Part shown: positions 53,997 to 62,176 of the stretch, piece by piece
Numbering within the stretch: position 1 is the first letter of the stretch
Layout of the letters: each line of letters starts with the position of its first letter
NCBI GenBank assembly: GCA_964439395.1
Contig: CAYTNV010000005.1
Coordinates: 51,459 to 115,458, forward strand
Origin: JAUUSJ01 sp964439395
GTDB taxonomy: Bacteria > Bacillota > Clostridia > Lachnospirales > Lachnospiraceae
Reading direction: 5' to 3'
DNA length: 64,000 nt
Made by a program: the position numbers and the translations under genes
Notes under the pieces: generated by a model
The model's database searches: none
What the model saw: only the letters and a program-made list of their open reading frames with translations
What the model was told of the DNA's origin: nothing

Positions 53997-55907
53997 TTAT
54001 CCTTTCTTTTTGTCCAGTCCCTGCTGCTCTACGACAGGTTTTGATTCCTCCTCCAGTTCCTCTTTTGTCGGAATAAAACCAATAATATTATCTGCCAACC
54101 AATCCATCTCCACAATCGCTTCTGGAGATAACGTCTCATAAGGATTATCCTGAATCACTCCATCTTGGGAATATAAAATACCAGAAAACGGATTAAACTC
54201 TCCACTCTTAATTGTTCGCTTTAAAAGCTCCACTAACCTCTTTGTTCCAATAGGAAGATTTTGTGAACAGATAACATCCACCACATCCGCAGACATTCCC
54301 CACCAATAATTAATTGCTTTCGTCGCTGTCGGATTGTCATCATATTTCCATGTTCCCTGCATAATCGTATGAATGAGACGTTCATAAAAAATTCCCCAAT
54401 GCCATACTGGCATAGCAAAATTTCTCGGATATCCATCTACAATATCAAAAATACCAAAATATCTGGATGCCGCCTCCGGGACAACCATATCCTTTCCTGA
54501 TACGACAGAGACATCGTATTTCTTTAAGTTCCACATCGCATCATTATTTTTTCTCGTCGTCCAATCCAGATAAACCTCTGCTCTTGGATTAATCATCTTA
54601 GCTCCCAGAGCAAACGCATTGATATTAGCAATCGTACCAAAAATCGGATAATCTGCAAGATATCCCAACTTATTATTATCTGCCATAGCTCCTGCGATAG
54701 CTCCCATCAAAAATTTCGCCTCATGCATTCTTGCATAATAAGTTCTAATATATCGATGCGACGTATTTAGGGAGCAGTTTAAAATTCTTACCCTTGGATG
54801 AGCAATCGCTACTTTTACACTTGCCTGAGCAAAAGATGGAGTCGTTGTGAAAATTAAATTACATCCATTTTCAATTGCCTGCTCTAACACAGATTCAATA
54901 TTTTCCATTGTGACATTCTCATAGCTAAGTGTCGTAAGCTCCTTTGAAAATTTTTCCTCTAGATGTAATCTTCCCAATTCATGCGCATAAACCCAAGCAG
55001 AAGTCGCTGGTTTCTTTGGATAAATAAATCCCACCTTTAATTTTGGTACATTAATTGGAAGAATTTTTGATAAAAGTGGCTGCTCTTTCTCGATTGGCTC
55101 CATCTTTAATTCAATCTCTTTTTCTTCTTGCTGCAATTCAAATTCTTCCCAGCTTTTCTTTACTAACTTCTTCAACTCATTTGTCGTCATTTCATCCAAC
55201 GCTTTATAAGTATGTACTTTTATAAATGCAAGAAAAGCATCTCCCGGTGTACACTTTAGCTTTCCACCGCCATTTGCCTTAAATTCTGTCAAGAAGCGAG
55301 TATACAGGGAATTAAAAGTCAATTTATCTGCCTCATCCCATAGCTCACCTTGCTGCTTTCCAACTTCCTTTATTAACTCTTTAAATGATCCTTCTTCAGA
55401 AAACCAAATATAATTAATTTTAGAGGCGTCATAGAAGTCCAAAAACTCATAATAAATATTATTTTCCTTCTCTCCAGTTCTTTTTGGAACAATACGAGTC
55501 ACCATTCCTGAAATAGACACCACATCAAAATATTTCAAAACACTAACTCTCTTATTTCCCTCTTGCACATAAAATTTATTCATATACTCATAAGCTACAA
55601 TCGGGTCTCGAATTCCTTCCGCCATATGGATATCACATAACTTGCTCCACTTTTCAGCAAACTCACTCTCAACATTCAAAATCGGCATAAAATTTGCCGC
55701 AAAGGCACTACTTCTTCCTCCCGTTCTTGTCCCAACAATCTGATCTGCTGGAATTTGTACCAACCCTAGCGGTACTTCCGAGTAACTTCCCCTAGATGGT
55801 AGTATATCATCTAACACCTGTACAGTTGGGCGCTCTCCTTTCATCATACGATGGCGATATTCCCTCTTTCCCAATTTACATGCTTTACTATACTCTTCAC
55901 TAGACAT
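53997..55907 (-). CDS. Cytoplasmic ParB-like / BMP-family fusion protein
   Basis: This 636-residue protein has no signal peptide or lipobox. The N-terminus (about 46-135) looks ParB-like: LVQIPADQIVGTRTGG, then DPIVAYEY and VQEGNKRVSVLKYF. A helical linker (about 136-288) follows. The C-terminus (about 289-600) is a BMP/PnrA-type ligand-binding domain: VGFIYPKKPATSAWVYAHELG, IFTTTPSFA, YLADYPIFGTIANINAFALGA. BMP proteins usually bind nucleosides outside the cell. A cytoplasmic one fused to a DNA/nucleotide-type domain suggests a regulator or sensor, comparable to Bacillus Med. AAAGGAG sets the start. Confidence 0.78.
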   Translation of the reverse strand: MSSEEYSKACKLGKREYRHRMMKGERPTVQVLDDILPSRGSYSEVPLGLVQIPADQIVGTRTGGRSSAFAANFMPILNVESEFAEKWSKLCDIHMAEGIRDPIVAYEYMNKFYVQEGNKRVSVLKYFDVVSISGMVTRIVPKRTGEKENNIYYEFLDFYDASKINYIWFSEEGSFKELIKEVGKQQGELWDEADKLTFNSLYTRFLTEFKANGGGKLKCTPGDAFLAFIKVHTYKALDEMTTNELKKLVKKSWEEFELQQEEKEIELKMEPIEKEQPLLSKILPINVPKLKVGFIYPKKPATSAWVYAHELGRLHLEEKFSKELTTLSYENVTMENIESVLEQAIENGCNLIFTTTPSFAQASVKVAIAHPRVRILNCSLNTSHRYIRTYYARMHEAKFLMGAIAGAMADNNKLGYLADYPIFGTIANINAFALGAKMINPRAEVYLDWTTRKNNDAMWNLKKYDVSVVSGKDMVVPEAASRYFGIFDIVDGYPRNFAMPVWHWGIFYERLIHTIMQGTWKYDDNPTATKAINYWWGMSADVVDVICSQNLPIGTKRLVELLKRTIKSGEFNPFSGILYSQDGVIQDNPYETLSPEAIVEMDWLADNIIGFIPTKEELEEESKPVVEQQGLDKKKG

Positions 55908-55949
55908 GTAAAATCTCCTTTCATACCGTCTTAATCATTTTTAGATAAC

Positions 55950-56831
55950 TCAAAATAAACTAACCTTTAAATAATTCAACTCTGCTAACACCTTATTGGC
56001 TGCATCAATGAGTTCTGGTTTATCTTTCGATGCTCCCACACCATAATCTTGAGGAGAGAAATGTTCTGGAAGAATCTTTCGGTTTTGATCTAGATATCCC
56101 TTCAAAATACAAGTATCTACACAAAATACGTCAATATCTCCCTCAGCAAGGGCTGTATTTAATTTCTCGTAAGATGGATATTCCATAAAACGAGGGCTAA
56201 TATTTAAATCGTTTCTCTCCATATAATCAAGCATTTCTTTTCTAGTTGTAGAACCCGACATAATTCCAATTTTTTTACCATCCAAAGACCTTATAGAACT
56301 AATTTTGGGATCAGAAAGACTATTGCTATCTTTCTGTTCTGTCAATACCATCATTCCCACTGCATCGCGATAATAACTTTCAGAAAAACTCACGATCTTT
56401 TCTCTCTCTTTGGTAATCGTATAAGTTGCAATGACATAATCAGCTCTATTTTCTTTCAACATAGCTTCCCTATCGCTTACTTCAACAGGTTCAAAATGAA
56501 CTAATTGCTGTTCTTTTGCCTCTTCTAGCGCCACATCAAAAATTTTAGCAGCTAAATACCAAGCAAACTCTATCTCGCCACCTTCATATTCTTTGGTCTC
56601 TTCATTATAATATCCAAAACCAGGGACATCATCTTTACAGCCTACTATTAAATATCCTCTGTCTTTGATTTCTTCGATTGCACCTGTTGACTCAATCGAA
56701 AAATCCTGCTCCTCAGTCTTTGTCGTCGCCTCGTCTTTATTACTACTTTCCACTCCACAGCTAGTTAAAAAAAGCCCTGCTAATAAAACTACAAGTAAAA
56801 CTGTTAAAAAACAGTTTCTTTTTCTTTTCAT
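55950..56831 (-). CDS. Amino-acid-type solute-binding lipoprotein
   Basis: This 293-residue bacterial solute-binding protein, family 3, has a lipobox (FLTSC, lipid on Cys near residue 25). An acidic linker and a two-lobe domain follow (GYLIVGCKDDVPGFGYYN, ADYVIATYTITKEREKIVSFSESYY, KKIGIMSGSTTRKE). It should bind an amino acid or similar. No ABC permease or ATPase adjoins it. The C-terminus ends at LNYLKVSLF, shorter than the usual closing helix, so the last residues may be altered. It sits between symporter and BMP genes. Confidence 0.85.
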   Translation of the reverse strand: MKRKRNCFLTVLLVVLLAGLFLTSCGVESSNKDEATTKTEEQDFSIESTGAIEEIKDRGYLIVGCKDDVPGFGYYNEETKEYEGGEIEFAWYLAAKIFDVALEEAKEQQLVHFEPVEVSDREAMLKENRADYVIATYTITKEREKIVSFSESYYRDAVGMMVLTEQKDSNSLSDPKISSIRSLDGKKIGIMSGSTTRKEMLDYMERNDLNISPRFMEYPSYEKLNTALAEGDIDVFCVDTCILKGYLDQNRKILPEHFSPQDYGVGASKDKPELIDAANKVLAELNYLKVSLF

Positions 56832-56857
56832 AGGCGTCCTCCCTCTCTTATCATACC

Positions 56858-58123
56858 TTAACTATTGAATACGTTTCTATCCAAAGAGCCATCTTGACTT
56901 GCCACAATAGTAGTACACATAGCATCTCCAGTAATATTAACTGCTGTTCTTGCCATGTCTAAGATTCGATCAATTCCCATAATCAATGCAATTCCCTCCA
57001 CAGGAAGACCGACAGAAGTAAATACCATAGACAATGTTACAAGTCCTACACCTGGAACACCTGCAGTTCCAATAGACGCTAAAGTTGCTGTCGCTACAAC
57101 AGTTACATAATCAGCAAAAGTTAAAGGTATACCAAACGCCTGCGCCGCAAAACAAACAGCCACACCTTGCATAATAGCCGTACCATCCATGTTAATCGTT
57201 GCTCCTAGTGGGATAGTAAATGAAGATATTTTTTTTGAAACACCGATTTTTTCTTCTAATGTCTCAATCGCCATAGGAATCGTGGCGTTAGAAGTTGCAG
57301 TAGAAAAAGCAAAACTCATAACTGGCAAATATTTATGGATGAATTTGTATGGATTTAATCTCGTAAAAATAAGGAGCATTCCAGAATAAACAACAAAACA
57401 GTGAATTCCCAAAGAGCCCAATACACAGAGCATATATTTTGCCATCGGTTTAAAGCCTTCAAATCCAATGCCTGCAAAAGTTCTAGAAATCAAGCAATAT
57501 ACACCAATCGGCGCCAATGCCATAACCATATTTGTCATTTCCATCATAATATCATTAAACTGGGCAAAAAAGTTAGAAACCGTCTCCGTCTTCTCTCCAA
57601 GCTTTGCTAAAATAATACCAATAATCAAGGCAAATAAAATAATCTGAAGCATGTTTCCCTCTGCCAGACCCTGAATCGGATTTTTCGGAATAATATTTAA
57701 TAAAGTGTCTGTAAAGCTAGTACTTTCCGCGATCGTTACTTCCTGAGTCTGTATCGCAGCAGTATCAAGTCCCAGTCCTGGTTTAAATACAAGACCTATC
57801 GAAATAGCAACTGTAACAGCCATTGCCGTAGTACAAAGATAAAATATAAGAGTCTTTACTCCGACTTTACCCATCGTCTTTGTATCTCCCATGGCTGAAC
57901 TTCCACAAATCAAGGAACAAAATACAAGAGGAACTACCAACATCTGCATTAATCTTAAAAAGCCCTGACCTACTACATAGAATACCCCTTCAATCAAAAT
58001 AGAATCTCGAATATAACCATTTGGTATATAATATAAAATAATTCCAGTAATAGCTCCTAAAAATAAAGCAATAAAAATCTTGGTAGTAAGCCCCATTTTC
58101 TTTTCTTTTTTTTCTTTTTTCAT
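56858..58123 (-). CDS. Dicarboxylate/amino acid:cation symporter (DAACS)
   Basis: This 421-residue membrane protein of the GltP/SdcS type has eight transmembrane helices and two re-entrant loops. The family hairpin motifs are FAFSTATSNATIPMAIE and LGATINMDGTAIMQG, then MGIDRILDMARTAVNITGDA. It probably imports glutamate, aspartate, serine or dicarboxylates with sodium or protons. A basic N-terminus precedes helix 1. GAGGAG fixes the start. It follows the RfbD-like gene by 21 bp. Confidence 0.92.
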   Translation of the reverse strand: MKKEKKEKKMGLTTKIFIALFLGAITGIILYYIPNGYIRDSILIEGVFYVVGQGFLRLMQMLVVPLVFCSLICGSSAMGDTKTMGKVGVKTLIFYLCTTAMAVTVAISIGLVFKPGLGLDTAAIQTQEVTIAESTSFTDTLLNIIPKNPIQGLAEGNMLQIILFALIIGIILAKLGEKTETVSNFFAQFNDIMMEMTNMVMALAPIGVYCLISRTFAGIGFEGFKPMAKYMLCVLGSLGIHCFVVYSGMLLIFTRLNPYKFIHKYLPVMSFAFSTATSNATIPMAIETLEEKIGVSKKISSFTIPLGATINMDGTAIMQGVAVCFAAQAFGIPLTFADYVTVVATATLASIGTAGVPGVGLVTLSMVFTSVGLPVEGIALIMGIDRILDMARTAVNITGDAMCTTIVASQDGSLDRNVFNS

Positions 58124-58144
58124 TCACTTATCTCCTCTCAGCAG

Positions 58145-58993
58145 TTATCTATTATCTGTCATATATTCTTTCAATGCATCTTTCCAATGAGGCATCTGGT
58201 ATAATTGTGTAATTTCCATCATTAGATTGCGAAGCAAAGTACATTTCGCCTTCACAATTCCCGTTTCAGTAAAGGAAGCTTCCACCCGAACATTCTCTAT
58301 GCCTCCATATTGTAAAATTGTTTTGGCAAACTCATAACGAGTACAAGAACCCTCACAGGAAGCATGATAAATTCCGTATTCCTTTGTTTGAAGAAGTTCC
58401 AAAATAAGTTCAGCCAAAACTTTAGCACTAGTCGGACTACTAATCTGATCATTTGGCACATGAATCACAGACTCTGTTTTTACCTGTTTTAACAAATCAT
58501 TGACAAAATCTTTTGTATTTCCCTCTCCTCCATAAACCCAAGAGCTTCTAATAATTAAATGGCGAGGATTTAACTCTCGTACAAAATTTTCTCCTGCTAA
58601 TTTTGACTTTCCGTATACACTACATGGATTTGTCATGTCAAATTCCGTAAGCTCCTTCCTCTCTTCTCCACTAAACACATCATCCGTAGAAATATGGATG
58701 ACTTTAGCACCGATTTTTCTTGTAGCAGCTGCTATATTTCTTGCCCCTAATGCATTTATTTTATAAGCCATAGCTTGATTTTTCTCGCAGAGAACTTCAT
58801 CACTATAGCCCGCACAGTTAATAACTACATTCGGACGGCATACTTCAATATACGACATTACTTGTTCCATATTAGAAATATCCACATCTTGATCCGATGT
58901 ATATAGAATATATTCCGTATAATCCAACATTTTTGTAATTGTACTGCCTAGTCTTCCCTTGGCACCTGTAATCCATACTTTCGTTTTTCCCAT
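58145..58993 (-). CDS. RfbD-like sugar-nucleotide reductase
   Basis: This 282-residue short-chain dehydrogenase of the dTDP-4-dehydrorhamnose reductase type has a nucleotide-binding start (KVWITGAKGRLGSTI), HISTDDVFSGE and catalytic YGKSK. Sugar reduction in rhamnose synthesis is the family role, but no other rml genes are here, so the substrate is uncertain. A start at 59035 would add 14 residues; AAGGAGAAAAAAG fits the ATG at 58993. Confidence 0.82.
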   Translation of the reverse strand: MGKTKVWITGAKGRLGSTITKMLDYTEYILYTSDQDVDISNMEQVMSYIEVCRPNVVINCAGYSDEVLCEKNQAMAYKINALGARNIAAATRKIGAKVIHISTDDVFSGEERKELTEFDMTNPCSVYGKSKLAGENFVRELNPRHLIIRSSWVYGGEGNTKDFVNDLLKQVKTESVIHVPNDQISSPTSAKVLAELILELLQTKEYGIYHASCEGSCTRYEFAKTILQYGGIENVRVEASFTETGIVKAKCTLLRNLMMEITQLYQMPHWKDALKEYMTDNR

Positions 58994-59074
58994 TCTTTTT
59001 TCTCCTTTTCTTTTTTCTTCTTCATCATTATACACTATTTTTTTGATTTAAGGAATCCCTTTAAAGAAGTAAAA

Positions 59075-60352
59075 TTACAAAGGTAGATAAACGATTAACT
59101 CAAACATATTATTTGATACATTTGTCTCTAAATATCCGCCATACCTTGTTACAATTTCTCTCATACTAGATAAACCAAATCCGTGATATTCTTTATCAGA
59201 TTTTGTAGTTTTTAATTCTATATCAATATCTTTACTGAAATGATTCATAAGTTTAAGCATAAAACCGCCCTTATCACATCGACATCGCATACTTATTTTT
59301 TTATCTTGCGAAGATATGGAAGCCTCAATAGCATTGTCCAACGCATTTCCAAGCAATGAACATAAGTCTATATCTGCGATTGATATTTCCCCAGGTATTT
59401 CAATTCTAAAATCATATTCTAACTCAGACTGCAAGATCATATCTGCCTTCGCCTGAAGCACCGCATTAGCAGTCTCATTTTCGCAAAAACGTTTATATCC
59501 CTGTAAAGCACTACTATTTAATAATTCCTCAAGATAGGAAAGAGCCTGCTCCTCATTTTTTCCGATAAGCAATGTCTGAATCGTAAAAAGATGGTTTCTC
59601 ATATCGTGCCGCAAATGTCTAAGTCCATTTTCGTTTTGTTTTAAATTTTGATAATAGGATTCCCGCATTTCAAATAGCTGCTGCGCCTTTTCTAATTGTT
59701 CATGCTTTTCTAATGAATTGACTACTACTAAAATTACAAAAGAATTTAAAAAAGTAAACGGCAAAATAATCAGACCAAGATTCATTGCTAATTGATTTAC
59801 TTCATCACTATAATATAAAGCATATGTCAATGTTACGGTAGCAAGCAAAGTCGAAACTGGCATAGCCGATAATCCAAAAATAATTTTCCATAATCGCTCA
59901 GATAAAGACACCACTTTTTTTGGAAGTTTTCTCTTAAATAAAACGTAAATAATCCCATAAATAATAGGACGTTCTATTCTCATAAGAATATCATAATGCT
60001 CCCATGGGCGCCATGGGCGAGCTATATATGTATCAACAAACGCACATACGGTCATTTCTATACAGAAAAAAATAAAAATAATTGCCAAGCGACCATATTT
60101 ATTTCCTTTTGTACAGAGCATACATATTATAACAAAAACTGGAAAAGTTAATATCAGATTATGGTCACCAACCCATATAACCATCGCACTGCTACCCGCA
60201 AACATACAAAAAAGCAATATCTTATAAAATAATTTTTCTCTCACAGAAATATAATGTATGAATAAATCAAAAATAAAAAAACCATTTATTGCCATACATA
60301 GAAAAGAAAACAATAAAAGAAAACAATAATATTTCATATCCATTGTACACAT
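59075..60352 (-). CDS. GHKL sensor histidine kinase (AgrC/VirS-like)
   Basis: This 425-residue kinase has six or seven membrane helices (residues 1-210), a coiled coil (about 212-240), the phospho-acceptor His249 in RHLRHDMRNH and a GHKL ATPase domain (LLGNALDNAIEAS, then GFGLSSMREIV). This is the AgrC-type layout used to sense peptide pheromones or other membrane signals. Its ATG shares one base (TAATG) with the regulator's stop, and GGAGG lies within the regulator's end. Confidence 0.92.
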   Translation of the reverse strand: MCTMDMKYYCFLLLFSFLCMAINGFFIFDLFIHYISVREKLFYKILLFCMFAGSSAMVIWVGDHNLILTFPVFVIICMLCTKGNKYGRLAIIFIFFCIEMTVCAFVDTYIARPWRPWEHYDILMRIERPIIYGIIYVLFKRKLPKKVVSLSERLWKIIFGLSAMPVSTLLATVTLTYALYYSDEVNQLAMNLGLIILPFTFLNSFVILVVVNSLEKHEQLEKAQQLFEMRESYYQNLKQNENGLRHLRHDMRNHLFTIQTLLIGKNEEQALSYLEELLNSSALQGYKRFCENETANAVLQAKADMILQSELEYDFRIEIPGEISIADIDLCSLLGNALDNAIEASISSQDKKISMRCRCDKGGFMLKLMNHFSKDIDIELKTTKSDKEYHGFGLSSMREIVTRYGGYLETNVSNNMFELIVYLPL

Positions 60353-61065
60353 TATAAATCCTCCAACGCTGCGTATGTCAATGCCATTATAGCAGAATCC
60401 TTTAGAGAGCGACTAATCGGTAGTTTTTCTTCTCCTATATGCACTTGGTTTGAGACAACACTGTCCACCGCCGCCGCACGCACAAGATAGCGCTGATGAA
60501 TTCGAACAAATGTCTTTCCAACCTGCATTGCGACATGATCCAATTTGTCATAGAATGTATACTCTCTCTCTTTCGTCACACAGATAATCTTTCTCCTGTC
60601 TGAGACAAAATAAAGAATTTTATGATAAGGGATACGGTAGGTCACATCACCATATTTACAAAAAAAGGTATGATTTTCGTTTTGATATAATTTAGAGAAA
60701 ACACGATTCACAATTTCTTCCAGCTGTGCTCTTTTCACTGGCTTCATAAGGTACGCCAACGCACTTACTGAATATCCATCAAAAACTCGATCCGCATAGC
60801 TAGTGACAAAAACTAATCCCATATCCTCGTCTGCTTTTCGAATTCTCTTTGCCGTCTCCATTCCATCTATTCCCGTCATCTTCATATCCAAAAAGAGAAT
60901 ATCAAGCTCTCCCGTATGTGTTTTTAACCACTGTAATACTTTCTCACCAGAGGAAAATTCAATGAAATTACTTTGCATCCCTTTATGTTCCAAAATTCTC
61001 TCAAGTGCAATACGAAGCTGCATTCTTGCGTCATATATGTCATCACATATTCCTATTCTTATCAT
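60352..61065 (-). CDS. LytTR-family response regulator (AgrA-like)
   Basis: This 237-residue regulator has a receiver domain (acidic Asp8-Asp9, phospho-acceptor Asp60 in LFLDMKMTG, Lys108 in LMKPVK) and a LytTR DNA-binding domain (about 135-235; FVSDRRKIICVTKE, FVRIHQRYLVRAAAV). LytTR regulators bind short direct repeats upstream of targets. Matching 23-bp repeats lie just upstream (61180-61253), between this gene and the divergent ABC genes. It is the first gene of the leftward run. Confidence 0.93.
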   Translation of the reverse strand: MIRIGICDDIYDARMQLRIALERILEHKGMQSNFIEFSSGEKVLQWLKTHTGELDILFLDMKMTGIDGMETAKRIRKADEDMGLVFVTSYADRVFDGYSVSALAYLMKPVKRAQLEEIVNRVFSKLYQNENHTFFCKYGDVTYRIPYHKILYFVSDRRKIICVTKEREYTFYDKLDHVAMQVGKTFVRIHQRYLVRAAAVDSVVSNQVHIGEEKLPISRSLKDSAIMALTYAALEDL

Positions 61066-61179
61066 CTTTCTCTCTCCTCACTTTACTGTAACAATCTCAA
61101 CAAGCGAACAGAAACTGAAAATATTTCGTCGTTATCGCCATGCATTCAGTTTACCATATAACATAGGTTAAGAAAAACC

Positions 61180-61272
61180 AAACTTTACATCAAACCGACC
61201 ATTTATGATTAAATTTTAAACATCTATGCAAAACTTTACATCAAACTGACCATAAATCACAAGGTCGTTTGA
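61180..61272. repeat. 23-bp direct repeats, candidate LytTR operator
   Basis: AAACTTTACATCAAACCGACCAT (61180-61202) recurs with a single change at 61231-61253, a 51-bp period or about five helical turns. GGTCGTTTGA at 61263-61272 is a partial inverted copy. The placement fits binding sites for the adjacent regulator. Confidence 0.7.
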
Positions 61273-61376
61273 AAAGAAATTTTATCTTTGCTAATCTATA
61301 CTCAATCCAATCAGATTGCCAACTGCTCTACTAAAAAGCATACCCACAGAGCATAAAATATTGTATGACCTGCGAA

Positions 61377-61382
61377 TATAAT
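61377..61382 (+). promoter_or_regulatory. Candidate -10 box of the ABC transporter genes
   Basis: TATAAT stands 47 bp before the ATPase start. No convincing -35 lies 16-18 bp upstream, consistent with activation from the repeats further left. Confidence 0.4.
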
Positions 61383-61429
61383 ACTTAGACAAACTATTGG
61401 AAATATCAATTACGAAAGGAGATATCACT

Positions 61430-62170
61430 ATGTTAGAAGTTAGTAAATTACAAAAAAGTTATCAGATTGGTAAAAATACATATCAGGTTTTAAAAGGAAT
61501 CTCATTTACAATAAAGGAGGGAGAGTTTGTCGCTGTTATGGGACCTTCTGGCTCTGGAAAAACAACACTTCTTAACTGTATTTCCCGCTATATTCCTGTT
61601 GATTCTGGTCATATTACATTAGAAGATACCGATTTGGCGAATTTAGAGGAGGAGGATTTGGCCAAGGTTCGCAATAAAGAGCTTGGGTTTGTATTTCAAG
61701 ATTTTCTTTTGCTGGACGGTCTTACTGTCCGCCAAAATATTTTACTACCAGCCATTATCGGAGGAAGTATATCAGACAGTGTGGAAGAACAGGCAGACCA
61801 TCTATGCTCTATTTTTGGCATTGAAAAAATTAAAAGTAAATACCCAGCAGAGATATCGGGAGGTGAAAAGCAGCGTACAGCAATTGCAAGGGCACTTATC
61901 AACCATCCAAAGCTGATCTTAGCGGACGAACCGACAGGGAACTTAGATTCCAAATCAAGCAGAGCCGTTATCAACTCTTTCGAGCAAGCTCGTTCCTCCT
62001 TGGCAGCGACAATATTTATGGTCACACATGATTCTTTCGCAGCCAGCTTTTGTGATAAAGTAATTATTTTACAAGACGGTATTATATGGAAAACGATTGT
62101 AAAAGACAATAAGGCACAATCTGATTTTTTAGATGAACTTTTAGATACAATACGTGAGATGGGAAGGTGA
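61430..62170 (+). CDS. ABC transporter ATP-binding protein (BceA/MacB-like)
   Basis: This 246-residue ATPase has Walker A GPSGSGKTT, Q-loop VFQDFLLL, signature SGGEKQRTAIARAL, Walker B LILADEPTGNLDS and the H-loop VTHDS. This subtype pairs with FtsX-like permeases, often for antimicrobial-peptide resistance or sensing. An in-frame start at 61397 would add 11 residues; AAAGGAG fits the ATG at 61430. It is followed after six bases by the permease gene. Confidence 0.94.
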   Translation: MLEVSKLQKSYQIGKNTYQVLKGISFTIKEGEFVAVMGPSGSGKTTLLNCISRYIPVDSGHITLEDTDLANLEEEDLAKVRNKELGFVFQDFLLLDGLTVRQNILLPAIIGGSISDSVEEQADHLCSIFGIEKIKSKYPAEISGGEKQRTAIARALINHPKLILADEPTGNLDSKSSRAVINSFEQARSSLAATIFMVTHDSFAASFCDKVIILQDGIIWKTIVKDNKAQSDFLDELLDTIREMGR

Positions 62171-62176
62171 TGCAAG

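Larger units (their letters stand above)
61066..61429. other. Divergent control region between two-component and ABC genes
   Basis: This 364-bp region holds the direct repeats (61180-61253), an inverted half copy (61263-61272) and a TATAAT (61377-61382) for the rightward genes without a good -35. The latter fits an activator-dependent promoter. Confidence 0.6.
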
